The notes under the pieces: generated by a model
The model's database searches: none
What the model was told of the DNA's origin: nothing
What the model saw: only the letters and a program-made list of their open reading frames with translations
Part shown: positions 15,865 through 25,357 of the stretch, piece by piece
How positions within the stretch are numbered: the stretch's first letter is position 1
How the letters are laid out: each line of letters starts with the position of its first letter
Made by a program: the position numbers and the translations under genes
Origin: an uncultured Nesterenkonia sp.
Lineage (GTDB): Bacteria; Actinomycetota; Actinomycetes; Actinomycetales; Micrococcaceae
DNA length: 64,000 bases
Assembly: GCA_947494195.1 (NCBI GenBank)
Contig: CANLUC010000003.1
Coordinates: forward strand, 372,001-436,000
Reading direction: 5' to 3'

Positions 15865-17025
15865 CTACTCGGTCGCGGCCGCCTCGTCGAAGGTGACCTC
15901 GGTCGGCTCCCAGTTCTCGCCGGTCAGGTCGAGGTCCTCGCCCTCCAGGTCCGCGAGCGCCTGTTCAATGTACTCGTTGCTCCATGCCGAGTCAGAGGGT
16001 TCTTCGGAGATCGGTGAGGCGCCCTGCTCGTTGACGGCCGCCATGGCCCCGGCGACGGTGTCATCCCAGGCTTGCTCGTTGATCACGCCGAAGCCCTCCT
16101 CGGCGGGCCAGATGAGCTTGTTCGTCTCGTTGACCATCCACAGCTCGTGCGGCTGGTCCCAGCCGGAGCCGGCGTTCATGGTGAACTCGGCGGCCTCCTC
16201 CGGGGTCTCCGCGGCGGCGATCCACCCGCGGATCACGGCGCGCAGGAAGGCGACCGTGGTCTCGGCGTATTCCTCGTCGCTCTCCAGTCGTTCGGTGTCC
16301 GCCCAGATGGCGTCCTGGAGCATGGCCCCTCCGGTCTCCTCGTATTCGATGACCGTGAAGTCGTCCTCCGTGTAGAGCTCGCCGGTGTCGGGATCAGTGG
16401 ACTGGAGCAGCTGGGCGTACTCGTTGTAGGTCATCGCCTGCGCTGCGTCGATGTCGCCTTCCAGGAAGGCGTTCATGTTGAAGTCCTGGGTGATGATCTC
16501 CACGGTGGAGGCGTCGAGGTCCTCCTCGGCCATCGCGGCGAAGATCTCCCATTCATTGCCGAAGCCCCAGGAGCCGATCCGCTTGCCCTCGAAGTCCGCC
16601 ACGGATTCGATGTCCGAATCGGCCCAGGAGACCTGCAACGTCCCGGAGCGCTGGAAGGTCTGTGCGATGTTGGTCAGTTCGACGCCGGTGGCCTCCATGG
16701 TCTCCAGAACCTTGGGGACCCACGCGATCGCGTAGTCGACCTCCCCGTTGCCCAGGGCATCCTGCGGCACGATGTCGCCGCCGGATTCAAGGATCTCAAC
16801 CTCCAGCCCCTCATCCTCGAAGTACCCCAGCTCTTGGGCCGCAAAATACCCGGCGAACTGACCCTGCGGCAGCCACTGCAGCTGCAGCGAGACCGGGGTC
16901 AGCTCATCCTCCCCTCCCCCGCCACCTTCGCTGTCACCCCCGCAGGCTGCGAGCAGCGTCATGGAACCGATCGCTCCGGCTGCCATGAGCCGGCGGCGAG
17001 CGTGATGCGTGATCTTCTGATTCAT
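15865..17025 (-). CDS. NMT1/THI5-type ABC transporter substrate-binding lipoprotein
   Basis: A 386-residue exported lipoprotein: Arg-rich start, hydrophobic helix and lipobox LLAACGG. The mature part begins LQLQWLPQGQFAGYFAA, a hallmark of NMT1/THI5-like proteins that bind pyrimidines such as the thiamine precursor HMP, riboflavin or related rings. GLEVEILESGGDIVPQDAL and VDYAIAWVPKVLE match the family ligand cleft. The mature protein is strongly acidic. The ATG at 17025 has SD GAAGGA; the longer upstream frame is not supported. With two permeases and an ATPase next to it, and pyrimidine-catabolic enzymes upstream, import of uracil, thymine or a related base is the likely job. Confidence 0.88.
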   Translation of the reverse strand: MNQKITHHARRRLMAAGAIGSMTLLAACGGDSEGGGGGEDELTPVSLQLQWLPQGQFAGYFAAQELGYFEDEGLEVEILESGGDIVPQDALGNGEVDYAIAWVPKVLETMEATGVELTNIAQTFQRSGTLQVSWADSDIESVADFEGKRIGSWGFGNEWEIFAAMAEEDLDASTVEIITQDFNMNAFLEGDIDAAQAMTYNEYAQLLQSTDPDTGELYTEDDFTVIEYEETGGAMLQDAIWADTERLESDEEYAETTVAFLRAVIRGWIAAAETPEEAAEFTMNAGSGWDQPHELWMVNETNKLIWPAEEGFGVINEQAWDDTVAGAMAAVNEQGASPISEEPSDSAWSNEYIEQALADLEGEDLDLTGENWEPTEVTFDEAAATE

Positions 17026-17119
17026 GGTGATTCCTTCTTCGTGTCGGTGCGAGTGGACGGTGGAACGTGTGGGATGAAACGTGTGCGGCGCAGCCGGGGC
17101 TGACGCCGGCGGGCTGAGC

Positions 17120-17899
17120 TCAGCCCGCGGCCGCGGCGCGGGAGCGGTTGGCCAGCCGCTCCAGCGCGAGGGTGGTGAGGTAGAACAGCAGACCCAGCAC
17201 GATCGAAGCCAGCACATAGGCCCAGGCTCGCGGGTACTGGCTGGAGGCCGCAGCCGTGGAGATGATGCCGCCGAGCCCCCCGCGCGGGCCGCCGAAGTAC
17301 TCGGCGACCAGGGCTGAGATCACGGCCAGCGACGAGGCGATCCGCACGCCGGTGAAGACGTAGGGCACAGCAGTGGGCAGCGTGATGGTCCGGAAGACCT
17401 GCACACCCGAAGCCGCGTAGGAGCGCATCAGGTCCCGGTGCTCCGGGTTGGTCTGCCGCAGCCCGCGCAGCGTGGAGACGAAGACCGGCACGAAGGAGGC
17501 CAGCCCGGCGATGGCCTGGCGCGGGAACTCGGTGGTGCCGAACATGGTGTTCAGGATGGGCGCCAGTGCCACGATCGGGATCACCGCGAGCGCCGCCACG
17601 AAGGGGTTGACCATGTCATGCACCGGCTTCAGCGAAGCGGCCAGCGCGGCGAACACCACGCCCAGCAGGCTGCCGGCCACCAGTCCCACCAGGGAGTTCC
17701 ATCCGGTGATCAGCCCTGCCTCCACGATGGAGTCGGAGAACTGCTGCGCCTCGGAGAAGATCGCCATCGGGGTCGGCAGCAGGTACCCGCTGACGCCGAC
17801 CACTCCCACCAGGATCTGCCAGACGGCCAGCCCGAGCAGCCCCAGGGCTATAGGAGCCAGGATCCTTCCGGCCGTCGTCGTCGTCGTTGTTGTCTCCAT
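17120..17899 (-). CDS. ABC transporter permease (pyrimidine-type importer)
   Basis: A 259-residue inner-membrane protein with about six helices and the EAA-type loop (MRSYAASGVQVFRTITLPTAVPYVFTGVRIASS) of the SsuC/TauC/ThiX-like permease family. VVGVSGYLLPTPMAIFSEAQ follows the first helix as is typical. Its start overlaps the ATPase stop (TGATG), showing translational coupling. It pairs with the second permease at 18842-19762 to form a heterodimeric channel. A 94-bp gap separates it from the binding-protein gene downstream. Confidence 0.9.
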   Translation of the reverse strand: METTTTTTTAGRILAPIALGLLGLAVWQILVGVVGVSGYLLPTPMAIFSEAQQFSDSIVEAGLITGWNSLVGLVAGSLLGVVFAALAASLKPVHDMVNPFVAALAVIPIVALAPILNTMFGTTEFPRQAIAGLASFVPVFVSTLRGLRQTNPEHRDLMRSYAASGVQVFRTITLPTAVPYVFTGVRIASSLAVISALVAEYFGGPRGGLGGIISTAAASSQYPRAWAYVLASIVLGLLFYLTTLALERLANRSRAAAAG

Positions 17900-18756
17900 C
17901 AGCGCGTCTCCACGCCGCGCCCGCTGGGGGCTCCCCCGTGCAGGGCTTCCCGCACCGCGGTGATCATGCGGAAGTACGAGGCGTCTTCGCGCAGGTCGTC
18001 CCCGCGGGCGGCCGGGTCCTCGAGCTCCATGTCCACCACCTCAGAGATCCGTCCTGGCCGGGGCGACATCACCACCACGCGGTCGGAGAGGTAGACGGCC
18101 TCCGGGATGGAGTGGGTCACGAACACCACGGATGCTCCGGTCTCGGTGCAGATGCGCAGCAGCTCGGTCTGCATGCGCTCGCGGGTCATCTCATCCAGCG
18201 CGCCGAAAGGCTCGTCCATCAGCAGCAGCCGGGGCTTCTCGGCCAGCGAGCGTGCGATGGCCACGCGCTGCTGCATGCCGCCGGAGAGCTGGTCGGGATG
18301 ATGATCGCCGAAGTCCTCCAGCGAGACCATCTCCAGCAGCCCCTGCACGCGCGCCTTGCGCTGCGCGGAGCTGACTCCGTGCAGCTGCAGCGGCAGACCG
18401 ATGTTGTCGCTCACCGTGCGCCACGGCAGCAGTCCCGCCTTCTGGAAGGCAATGCCGTAGTCCTGGTCCCTGCGCGCCTGTCGGGCATCCTTGCCGAAGA
18501 CCTGCAGCTCACCGCTGCTCGGCTGGTCCAGGTCAGCGATCAGCCGCATGAGCGTGGACTTTCCACAGCCGGAGGGCCCGATCAGCGAGACGAACTCCCC
18601 AGGTCGCACGCTGAGGCTGATGTCGGAGAGCGCATGGACCTCACCGCCGGAGGTGGGAAAGATCTTCTCGATGTGCGCGGCCGCAACGGCGGGGGCGGAG
18701 TCACCGGCGGGCGGCGACTGCTCCCGGGCGGGGCTCGTGGTGTGAGGTGTGCTCAT
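17899..18756 (-). CDS. ABC transporter ATP-binding protein
   Basis: A 285-residue ATPase of the SsuB/TauB/ThiY-partner family. It has Walker A IGPSGCGKSTLMR, signature LSGGMQQRVAIARSL, Walker B LLLMDEPFGALD, and the VVFVTHSIPEAVYLSDRVVVM switch region. About 25 disordered residues precede the core. It energises the importer formed with the flanking permeases and the NMT1/THI5 lipoprotein. Confidence 0.92.
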   Translation of the reverse strand: MSTPHTTSPAREQSPPAGDSAPAVAAAHIEKIFPTSGGEVHALSDISLSVRPGEFVSLIGPSGCGKSTLMRLIADLDQPSSGELQVFGKDARQARRDQDYGIAFQKAGLLPWRTVSDNIGLPLQLHGVSSAQRKARVQGLLEMVSLEDFGDHHPDQLSGGMQQRVAIARSLAEKPRLLLMDEPFGALDEMTRERMQTELLRICTETGASVVFVTHSIPEAVYLSDRVVVMSPRPGRISEVVDMELEDPAARGDDLREDASYFRMITAVREALHGGAPSGRGVETR

Positions 18757-18841
18757 CAGTGCTTCGTCTCCCCTGGTGTGCTGCGACGTGGGCGTGCCTT
18801 GCGGTGCGGTCCGGCGGCGGCGTGCGGGCCGGCTGGGATGG

Positions 18842-19762
18842 TCATTTCTCTTCCGTTCGCCGGTACTTGCTCAGGATCACGCCCAGCATCGCCACCGATC
18901 CGGCGGCGACCAGGCCCAGGGCCACGGCGCCGAAGATCGGGCCCCAGGCCTTGGCGGGATCGCTGCTGGCCTGGCCGGCGAACTGGATCAGGAGCCGGCC
19001 GATGCCTCCGCGCTGACCCGTGGAGATCTCCGCGACGACGGCGCCGATCACCGCGTTCGCCGCCCCGAGTCGCAGCGCCGCGAGCAGGTACGGCACGGCC
19101 GCGGGCAGCCGGAGACGCAGCAGCGTGGTCCACCATCCGACGGAGTAGGTGTGCATGAGCTCCACATGCGCGGTCTCCGGGGACTGCAGGCCCTTGAGTG
19201 CCCCGACGGCGATCGGGAAGAAGGCCAGCCAGGAGGCGATCAGCGCCACCGACATCCAGCCCTCCCACTGGATCGGGCCGAGCTCCAGCTGCGCTCCCCA
19301 GGACCGGACCACCGGAGCGAACGCGATGATCGGCACGGTCTGGGAGAGCACGATCCAAGGCAGCAGCGCCCATTCTGCGATCTTCCAGCGCAGCATCACC
19401 AGGGCCAGCCCCACCCCGACGACGACGCCGGCCAGCCAGCCCGCCGCCGCGATGCCCAGCGTGAACGCCGAGGCCGAGACCACGGTCACCCACAGCGGCG
19501 AGGCGTTGCGCGCCTGGGTCTCGCCTTCGAAGAGGCGCGTCACCATGTCCCAGGTGTGCGGCATGGCGAGGTCCGAGGTGCGCGGCAGCAGCCGGGTGTC
19601 CCCGAGCACCACCCCTGCCTCGGGTCCGATCGCCTTGTATCCCTCCCAGAGCAGCAGCAACAGCAGGATCCCGATCACGCCCCAGAGCCAGGTCGCCCGG
19701 GAACCGGGTGGACCGGTGCGGGAGAACAATCCGGTGTTCGGCGTGCTCGGCGCTGCCGTCAT
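18842..19762 (-). CDS. ABC transporter permease, second subunit
   Basis: A 306-residue membrane protein with about six helices. The EAA loop reads [47 protein letters not shown], and a periplasmic insertion of about 50 residues follows the first helix ([19 protein letters not shown]). It is more divergent than the other permease, as expected for a heterodimer. Its ATG overlaps the fgd stop codon (ATGA), linking uptake and F420 reduction in one operon. Confidence 0.87.
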   Translation of the reverse strand: MTAAPSTPNTGLFSRTGPPGSRATWLWGVIGILLLLLLWEGYKAIGPEAGVVLGDTRLLPRTSDLAMPHTWDMVTRLFEGETQARNASPLWVTVVSASAFTLGIAAAGWLAGVVVGVGLALVMLRWKIAEWALLPWIVLSQTVPIIAFAPVVRSWGAQLELGPIQWEGWMSVALIASWLAFFPIAVGALKGLQSPETAHVELMHTYSVGWWTTLLRLRLPAAVPYLLAALRLGAANAVIGAVVAEISTGQRGGIGRLLIQFAGQASSDPAKAWGPIFGAVALGLVAAGSVAMLGVILSKYRRTEEK

Positions 19763-20847
19763 GCTCTGGACTCCGTAGGCGCCGGTCCCGTGGGGGCCAC
19801 GGGAAGCGGAGCCGGCACGAGTGCGCGGATGCCCTCGGCGAGGTCGCGTTCGAAGACCTCGAGGAAACGCCGCTGGTCGTGGCCCGGGCCGTGGAAGATC
19901 AGGTGGTTGAAGCCGGCGTCGGTGTACTGCTTCACGGCGGCCACGATCTCCTCTGGGTCTGATCCGACGATCCAGCGCTTGGCGACCTGGTCCAGGGGCA
20001 GCGCGTCGGCTGCCTGCTCCATCTCCACGGGATCATCGATCGAGTGCTTCTGCTCTGCACTCAGGGACAGCGGCGCCCAGAAGCGCGTGTTCTCCAGCGC
20101 CGCCTGCGGATCCGGATCGTAGGAGAGCTTGATCTCGATCATCCGGTCGATCCGCTGCGGATCACGCTCATTGACCTCCGCCCCCGCCACCACAGCAGGC
20201 AGCAGCTTCTCCGTGTAGAGCTCCATGCCCTTGCCCGAGGTGCAGATGAACCCGTCTCCGGCTCGACCGGCGTACTTCGCCACGGTGGGGCCGCCGGCCG
20301 CGATGTAGATGGGGACCTCCTGCTCCGGCTTGTCGTAGATCGAGGCGTCCTGGGTGGTGTAGTACTCGCCATCGAAGCTGACGCGCTCCTCGCGCCACAG
20401 TGCGCGGATCAGCCGGACCGACTCGCGCAGCCGGGCGAAGCGCTCCTTGAACGCCGGCCACTCCTGGTCCTCGCTCTTGCCACGAGCTCCGTTCCACCCG
20501 GTGGCGATCTCGTTGAGCGCCTCGCCGGATCCGACACCGAGCATGATTCGGCCCGGATACAACGACCCGAGAGTCCCGAAGGCCTGCGCGATCACTGCTG
20601 GGTTGTAGCGGTAGTGCGGGGTCATCACCGAGGTGCCCAGCATGATGCGTTCGGTGCGCTCTCCCGCCGCCGCCATCCAGGCGATGGAGAACGGCGCGTG
20701 TCCCCCGGTGTGGCGCCAGGGCTGAAAATGGTCCGAGACGACGGCGGAGTCGAACTGGTGCTTCTCCGCCAGGACGGCGTATTCGACCAGCTCGCGGGCG
20801 CCGAACTGCTCCGCCGAGGCCTTATAGCCGATTCTGAGTTCTGTCAT
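19759..20847 (-). CDS. fgd: F420-dependent glucose-6-phosphate dehydrogenase
   Basis: A 362-residue luciferase-like barrel that reads almost residue for residue like mycobacterial FGD1: [97 protein letters not shown]. The FGD1 substrate and catalytic residues are all present: Asp39, His40, Trp44, Glu109, and after an 8-residue insertion Lys206, Lys267 and Arg291 bind phosphate. It oxidises glucose 6-phosphate and reduces F420 to F420H2. Its position between the oxidoreductase gene and the transporter points to a supply role for the catabolic pathway. The C-terminal Pro/Ala tail is extra. Confidence 0.95.
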   Translation of the reverse strand: MTELRIGYKASAEQFGARELVEYAVLAEKHQFDSAVVSDHFQPWRHTGGHAPFSIAWMAAAGERTERIMLGTSVMTPHYRYNPAVIAQAFGTLGSLYPGRIMLGVGSGEALNEIATGWNGARGKSEDQEWPAFKERFARLRESVRLIRALWREERVSFDGEYYTTQDASIYDKPEQEVPIYIAAGGPTVAKYAGRAGDGFICTSGKGMELYTEKLLPAVVAGAEVNERDPQRIDRMIEIKLSYDPDPQAALENTRFWAPLSLSAEQKHSIDDPVEMEQAADALPLDQVAKRWIVGSDPEEIVAAVKQYTDAGFNHLIFHGPGHDQRRFLEVFERDLAEGIRALVPAPLPVAPTGPAPTESRA

Positions 20848-20867
20848 GGCGCTGTGCTCCCTCGGTC

Positions 20868-21896
20868 TCAGGACTTCGCCTGGATCTGCTCGGCGAAGGC
20901 CGGGATGACCGTCTCGCCGTAGACCCGCAGGGTCTCTTCCTTGTTGTCATGGGCGAGGTACCCGGCGAACTGCGTCATGCCGATCGCCTGGAGGCGGCGC
21001 AGCTTCTCCTCGTGTTCGGCGGCGGTGCCGATCATGCAGAAGCGTTCGACGATCTCGTCCGGGACGAAGTCCACATGGGAGTTCCCGGCCCGTCCGTGCT
21101 CGTTGTAGTCATAGCCTTCACGGCCCGCGATGTAATCGGTCAGCGCTTTCGGCACTGCGGAGTCGGTGCCGTAGCGGGTGACGATGTCGGCGACGTGATT
21201 GCCCACCATCCCGCCGAACCAGCGGCACTGCTCGATGGCATGGCGGCGGTGCTCCTCGCTGCCGTCGGTGATGTAGAACGGCGCCGCGACACAGAAGGCG
21301 ATGTCATCCGGGTTGCGCCCGACGTTCGCCGCCGCCTCACGGACCGTGGTGATCATCCATTCCGCGATCTCCACGTCCCCGCACTGCAGGATGAATCCGT
21401 CCCCGGTCTCCCCGGCGATGGTCAGCGCGCGGGGCCCGTAGGCGGCCACCCAGACGTCGAGCTGGGAGCCGGTGGACCACGGGAAGCGGATCGTGGCCTC
21501 GTTGATCTCCGCAGACCTTGAGTTGGCAAGCTCTTTGATGACCTCGATGGCGCGACGGAAGTCCTTGAGCGTGACCGGTTTGCCGTTCATCACCCGCACG
21601 GCGGAGTCGCCGCGGCCGATCCCACAGATCGTCCGGTTTCCGAAGTGGTGGTTGAGCGTGGCGTAGGTGGAGGCGGTCACGGTCCAGTCCCGGGTCGCCG
21701 GGTTGGTGACCATGGGGCCGACCTTGATCCTGGTGGTCTGGTCCAGGATCAGGGAGTAGAGCACATACGGCTCCTGCCACAGGATGTGGGAGTCGTAGGT
21801 CCAGAAGTAGTCGAAATTGTGCTCCTCGGCGCGCCGGGCGAGGGCGAGCGTGCGGGCGGCCGGGGGGTTCGTCTGGGTGACGACGCCGAATTCCAT
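20868..21896 (-). CDS. Luciferase-like F420-dependent oxidoreductase (CPS_4043 type), candidate pyrimidine reductase
   Basis: A 342-residue LLM-superfamily barrel: [44 protein letters not shown] at the N-terminus (shown in pieces: [20 protein letters not shown]), [34 protein letters not shown] and [20 protein letters not shown]. This pattern matches the CPS_4043 family of predicted F420-dependent oxidoreductases. It lies between dihydropyrimidinase and fgd, exactly where dihydropyrimidine dehydrogenase would be expected; no iron-sulfur DPD is encoded here. I infer reduction of uracil/thymine to the 5,6-dihydro base with F420H2. The alternative is a RutA-like monooxygenase or another ring substrate. 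Family call firm, reaction inferred. Confidence 0.85.
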   Translation of the reverse strand: MEFGVVTQTNPPAARTLALARRAEEHNFDYFWTYDSHILWQEPYVLYSLILDQTTRIKVGPMVTNPATRDWTVTASTYATLNHHFGNRTICGIGRGDSAVRVMNGKPVTLKDFRRAIEVIKELANSRSAEINEATIRFPWSTGSQLDVWVAAYGPRALTIAGETGDGFILQCGDVEIAEWMITTVREAAANVGRNPDDIAFCVAAPFYITDGSEEHRRHAIEQCRWFGGMVGNHVADIVTRYGTDSAVPKALTDYIAGREGYDYNEHGRAGNSHVDFVPDEIVERFCMIGTAAEHEEKLRRLQAIGMTQFAGYLAHDNKEETLRVYGETVIPAFAEQIQAKS

Positions 21897-21942
21897 GGGA
21901 TCTCCTAGGGGTGCAGGGGTGCGCGGACCGGGCAGGTCGGGC

Positions 21943-23400
21943 TCAGATGAGGTACTGGCTGAGTCCGCGCTTGACGAACTGCCCGTGACTCTTGCTTCCG
22001 TGGTACTGCCCCTCCGCCACCAGGACGCGGCCTCGGGAGATGGTCACGTCCACATGGCCCTGGATCTCGAAGCCCTCCCAGGCGGAGTAGTCCATGTTCA
22101 TGTGGTGGGTCTTGCCGGTGGGGCCGCCGGAGGCATCGAAGGGAAGTCCGATGCTGGTGTGCCCCTGGGGGTCGTAGATGACGATGTCTGCATCGGCTCC
22201 GGGCTGGACCACGCCCTTCTTCCCGTACATGCCGAACATCCGCGCCGGGGTCGTGGAGATGAGCTCCACCCACCGCGAGAGCGAGATTCGTCCGTCGACC
22301 ACACCTTGGTAGAGCAGGTCCACGCGGTGCTCCACCGAGCCGATGCCGTTGGGGATGGCCCGGAAGTCGTCCTTGCCGAGCTCCTTCTGGTCCTTCATGC
22401 AGAAGGGGCAGTGGTCGGTGGAGACCATCTGCAGATCATTGGTCCGGAGTCCCTGCCACATGGCCTCGAGGTGGCCCTCCTCCTCGGAGCGCAGCGGCGT
22501 GGAGCAGACCCATTTGGCGGCTTCGAATTCGCCCCACTGCTCGGAGCGTGCGCCGAGCTGCTTCTCCAGCGAGAGGTACAGGTACTGCGGGCAGGTCTCG
22601 CCGAAGACGTTCTTCGCCTTGTCCCGGGCCCAGGCGACCTGTTCCACCGCCTGTTTGGCGCTCATGTGCACGATGTAGAGCGGCGCATCGGTGAGGTCGG
22701 CCAGCATGATGGCTCGATGGGTGGCCTCCTCCTCCATCTGCCAGGCTCGGGCGATCCCGTGGAAATACGGGGTCTTCTTGCCCTGGGCGACCAGCTGCTC
22801 GGCCAGCACATCGATGGCGGGACCGTTCTCGGCGTGCATCATGGTCATCAGCCCGAGCTCGCGGGCCTTCTGCATGGCACGCAGGATCTGCGCGTCATCG
22901 GCGTAGAAGACCCCCGGGTAGGCCATGAACATCTTGTAGGAGGTGATGCCCTCGTCGACGAGGGTCTCCATGGCCTTGAGCGAGTCGTCGTCGACCCCGC
23001 CGATGATCTGGTGAAAGCTGTAATCGATGGCGCAGTTGCCGCCGGCGAGCTCATGCCATTTCGCGAGACCGTCCTGGACGCGTTCGCCCTGCTTCTGGAT
23101 GGCGAAGTCGATGATCGTGGTGGTGCCGCCCCAGGCCGCGGCGCGGGTGCCGGTCTCGAAGGTGTCGGAGGCGTTGGTGCCGCCGAAGGGCATCTGCATG
23201 TGCGTGTGGGCGTCGATTCCACCGGGGATCACGTACTTGCCTGCGGCGTCGATGACCGTGTCCGCGGTGACTCCGCCGCCGGAGTCGATCGAGGCGCCGG
23301 GGCTGAAGAGCGCGACGATCTTCTCTCCCTCGATGAGCACGTCGGCCTGCGCCGTGCCGGTGGCGTTGACGACGGTGCCGTTGGTGATCAGGGTCTTCAT
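21943..23400 (-). CDS. hydA: Dihydropyrimidinase / hydantoinase
   Basis: A 485-residue amidohydrolase of the D-hydantoinase/dihydropyrimidinase group. Metal ligands are all in place: His65 and His67 in DAHTHMQM, the carboxylated lysine Lys156 in SYKMFMAYPG, His189 (MHAENG), His245 (HMSAKQ) and Asp329 (STDHCPF). It opens 5,6-dihydrouracil or dihydrothymine to N-carbamoyl-beta-amino acids. The ATG at 23400 (MKTLITNGTVV) is the standard family start; the longer frame has no family similarity before it. It is followed by the F420-type oxidoreductase and preceded by the ureidopropionase, the order of steps in reductive pyrimidine breakdown. Confidence 0.95.
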   Translation of the reverse strand: MKTLITNGTVVNATGTAQADVLIEGEKIVALFSPGASIDSGGGVTADTVIDAAGKYVIPGGIDAHTHMQMPFGGTNASDTFETGTRAAAWGGTTTIIDFAIQKQGERVQDGLAKWHELAGGNCAIDYSFHQIIGGVDDDSLKAMETLVDEGITSYKMFMAYPGVFYADDAQILRAMQKARELGLMTMMHAENGPAIDVLAEQLVAQGKKTPYFHGIARAWQMEEEATHRAIMLADLTDAPLYIVHMSAKQAVEQVAWARDKAKNVFGETCPQYLYLSLEKQLGARSEQWGEFEAAKWVCSTPLRSEEEGHLEAMWQGLRTNDLQMVSTDHCPFCMKDQKELGKDDFRAIPNGIGSVEHRVDLLYQGVVDGRISLSRWVELISTTPARMFGMYGKKGVVQPGADADIVIYDPQGHTSIGLPFDASGGPTGKTHHMNMDYSAWEGFEIQGHVDVTISRGRVLVAEGQYHGSKSHGQFVKRGLSQYLI

Positions 23401-23444
23401 CGGGTTCCTCCTAGAGTCCAGGATGTGCGGGATGACTGAGCGCC

Positions 23445-24293
23445 TCACGGGGCGGTGAGAGCACCATAGGCATCCGGGCGACGGTCGCGATAGAACTGCC
23501 ACTCGTTGCGCACCTCGCGGACCAGGTCCAGGTCCAGGTCGCGGATCAGCAGCTCCTCGGCGGAGGACGAGCCGCGCTCCCCCACGTAGTTCCCGCGCGG
23601 ATCCGCCACATACGAGGTGCCGTAGAAGTCCACGGCCAGCTCCCCGTACTCGTTGTCCTCGCGACCCACCCGGTTGGGCACCACGACGAAATACCCGTTG
23701 GCGGCGGCGGCTGTCGGCTGCTCCAGGTCCCAGAGCCGGTTGGACAGGCCGGGTTTGGAGGCGTTGGGGTTGAACACGATCTCCGCGCCACCCAGACCCA
23801 GCATCCTCCACCCCTCGGGGAAGTGGCGGTCGTAGCAGATGGTGACCCCGATCTTGCCGATGGCGGTGTCGAAGACGGGCCAGCCCAGGTTGCCGGGACG
23901 GAAGTAGAACTTCTCGTAGAAGTTGTCGACATGGGGGATGTGGTTCTTGCGGTACTTGCCAGCGATCGACCCGTCCGCGTCCACGACGACGGCGGTGTTG
24001 TAGTAGACCCCCGGCATGTCTTCCTCGTAGATCGGCAGGATCATGACCAGCTGCAGCTCACGGGCCAGGGCGGCGAACCGGGTGACCACGGGCCCATCGG
24101 CGGGCTCCGCGAAGGAGTAGTACTTCCGTTCCTCGGTGATGCCGAAGTAGGGACCGTAGAACAGTTCCTGGAAGCAGATGGCTTGGGCTCCCTCGGCGGC
24201 GGCGCTGCGCGCGAACTCCTCGTGCTTGAGCACCATCGACTCTTGGTCTCCGGTCCAGGTCGTCTGGCTCAACGCCACGCGAACTGTGGTCAT
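23445..24293 (-). CDS. Nitrilase-superfamily N-carbamoyl-beta-alanine amidohydrolase (beta-ureidopropionase)
   Basis: A 282-residue C-N hydrolase with the Glu-Lys-Cys triad: Glu43 in CFQELF, Lys116 in YRKNHIP and Cys153 in ICYDRHFPEG. The loop NHIPHVDNFYEKFYFRPGN and NRVGRE match beta-ureidopropionase and N-carbamoylputrescine amidase; the dihydropyrimidinase beside it favours ureidopropionase. It would cleave N-carbamoyl-beta-alanine or N-carbamoyl-beta-aminoisobutyrate to the beta-amino acid, CO2 and ammonia. It is the first gene of the leftward operon; its ATG faces a 344-bp divergent control region. Confidence 0.9.
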   Translation of the reverse strand: MTTVRVALSQTTWTGDQESMVLKHEEFARSAAAEGAQAICFQELFYGPYFGITEERKYYSFAEPADGPVVTRFAALARELQLVMILPIYEEDMPGVYYNTAVVVDADGSIAGKYRKNHIPHVDNFYEKFYFRPGNLGWPVFDTAIGKIGVTICYDRHFPEGWRMLGLGGAEIVFNPNASKPGLSNRLWDLEQPTAAAANGYFVVVPNRVGREDNEYGELAVDFYGTSYVADPRGNYVGERGSSSAEELLIRDLDLDLVREVRNEWQFYRDRRPDAYGALTAP

Positions 24294-24637
24294 GATGCGG
24301 GTCCTTCCGGTCGAGACAGGTACCGAATCTATGCAAGTCGCTGGCTAACCAGATTTCCCTGCGTAAAATCCAAGTAAATTTCCTGTAACTGTGTGTGAAG
24401 AGTCGCCAGATCAATCTCATGGCGCAATTGAAGCTTCCGTCGATGTCAATCGATATTTCCCCAGCGGCGACCCCGAGGACAGGTGCACAGTGTCAAAGTT
24501 TCAGCACAGATTCTTACACGGTGTAAACCCTCCCGCGAGGGGGTCTGGAGCGTGAAAAAACCAGTCTGTAGAGTGACCAGTTACCACCACCGGCCGATCA
24601 CCATCGGTAGGAGAATTCCCAGGTCAAAGGAGGGGCT
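24294..24637. promoter_or_regulatory. Divergent control region between the catabolic and F420 operons
   Basis: This 344-bp stretch has no gene and is noticeably richer in A+T than its surroundings. It must hold the promoters of the leftward pyrimidine operon and rightward cofC operon. A weak -10 (TAGAGT, 24569-24574) faces cofC, whose SD AAAGGAGG (24626-24633) is strong. Two palindromic operator-like elements lie at 24483-24526. No riboswitch fold was recognised. Confidence 0.6.
24483..24526. promoter_or_regulatory. Paired candidate operators (TKACAC-N-GTGTMA)
   Basis: TTACAC-G-GTGTAA (24514-24526) is a perfect 6-1-6 palindrome. A half-conserved copy, GTGCAC-A-GTGTCA, lies at 24483-24495. 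The centres are 31 bp apart, about three helical turns. Matching 13-mers occur inside cofC and at the pucR promoter, so one regulator, most simply the PucR protein, may bind all of them. Confidence 0.55.
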
Positions 24638-25357
24638 ATGCGTCTCAGCGGCGGCAACCAAGGGTGGCGGCTCGTGGTCCCGGTGCGTGACCCGCGCACG
24701 GGAAAGAGTCGCCTCGGCGAGGGACCAGAGCTGAACCTCGCCATCGCTTATGACACAGTGTCAGCGGCCCTGGGCTGCCCTGAGGTCGAGGAGCTGCTCC
24801 TGGTGACCGATGCTCAGTGGTGGATCGGTCCCGACCTGCTGGACGCCGAGAAGCTGAACGTCCTCACCGATCGTGGAGCAGGCCTGAACCCGGCCGTGAC
24901 GGCAGCACTGCACCAAGTCGGACCGCACCCCGCCGGGCTGCACCACGTCCCAGCGCCAGTCGCCGTCATGCTCGGAGACCTGCCGTGCCTGCGCCCAGAC
25001 GACCTCTCCCGAGCCCTGCACGCTGCCGCCCATCTCCCCTCGGGCATGGTGACGGATCGCCAAGGCACCGGCACCACTCTGCTGACCGGTCCGACACGCG
25101 GAGTGCAGTTCGGCCCGGACTCCGCGCAGCGGCACCGGCAGTCCGGCTATCGGGAGCTCGAACTCGCACTGGAATCCACGGTGCGCCGCGACCTGGATAC
25201 ACCGGAGGATCTCGTCGTGGCCCTCCGGGAAGGCGGCCTCGGACCTCATACCCGCCGCGTCCTCGACCAGACGGAGCCTGTACAGGCTCACCCGCAGAGG
25301 AAGGGCTCACAGCTTCCGATCGGAGCGCGGGCCCTGGAAGAGGTGGCCTACGCATGA
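24638..25357 (+). CDS. cofC: F420 biosynthesis guanylyltransferase (CofC/FbiD)
   Basis: A 239-residue nucleotidyltransferase. WRLVVPVRDPRTGKSRL near the start matches the family GTP-binding loop, and VAVMLGDLPCLRPDDLSRAL holds the catalytic aspartate region. QGTGTTLL and RRDLDTPEDLVVAL close the fold. It activates 2-phospholactate or phosphoenolpyruvate with GTP, giving the donor used by CofD. A perfect TGACAC-A-GTGTCA palindrome lies within the coding sequence at 24751-24763. The stop overlaps the fbiC ATG (ATGA), so translation is coupled. Which phosphate substrate it uses cannot be told from sequence. Confidence 0.9.
   Translation: MRLSGGNQGWRLVVPVRDPRTGKSRLGEGPELNLAIAYDTVSAALGCPEVEELLLVTDAQWWIGPDLLDAEKLNVLTDRGAGLNPAVTAALHQVGPHPAGLHHVPAPVAVMLGDLPCLRPDDLSRALHAAAHLPSGMVTDRQGTGTTLLTGPTRGVQFGPDSAQRHRQSGYRELELALESTVRRDLDTPEDLVVALREGGLGPHTRRVLDQTEPVQAHPQRKGSQLPIGARALEEVAYA
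24751..24763. promoter_or_regulatory. Internal operator-like palindrome in cofC
   Basis: TGACAC-A-GTGTCA, a perfect 13-bp palindrome of the same type as the elements at 24514 and 34250, about 230 bp downstream of the former. It could support DNA looping or a roadblock, or be a coincidence of coding sequence. Confidence 0.4.

Noticed and set aside
24294-24637. A thiamine-pyrophosphate or other riboswitch controlling the NMT1/THI5-type importer
   Set aside because: No conserved TPP core was found, and the importer is transcribed from far upstream with catabolic genes, not thiamine genes.
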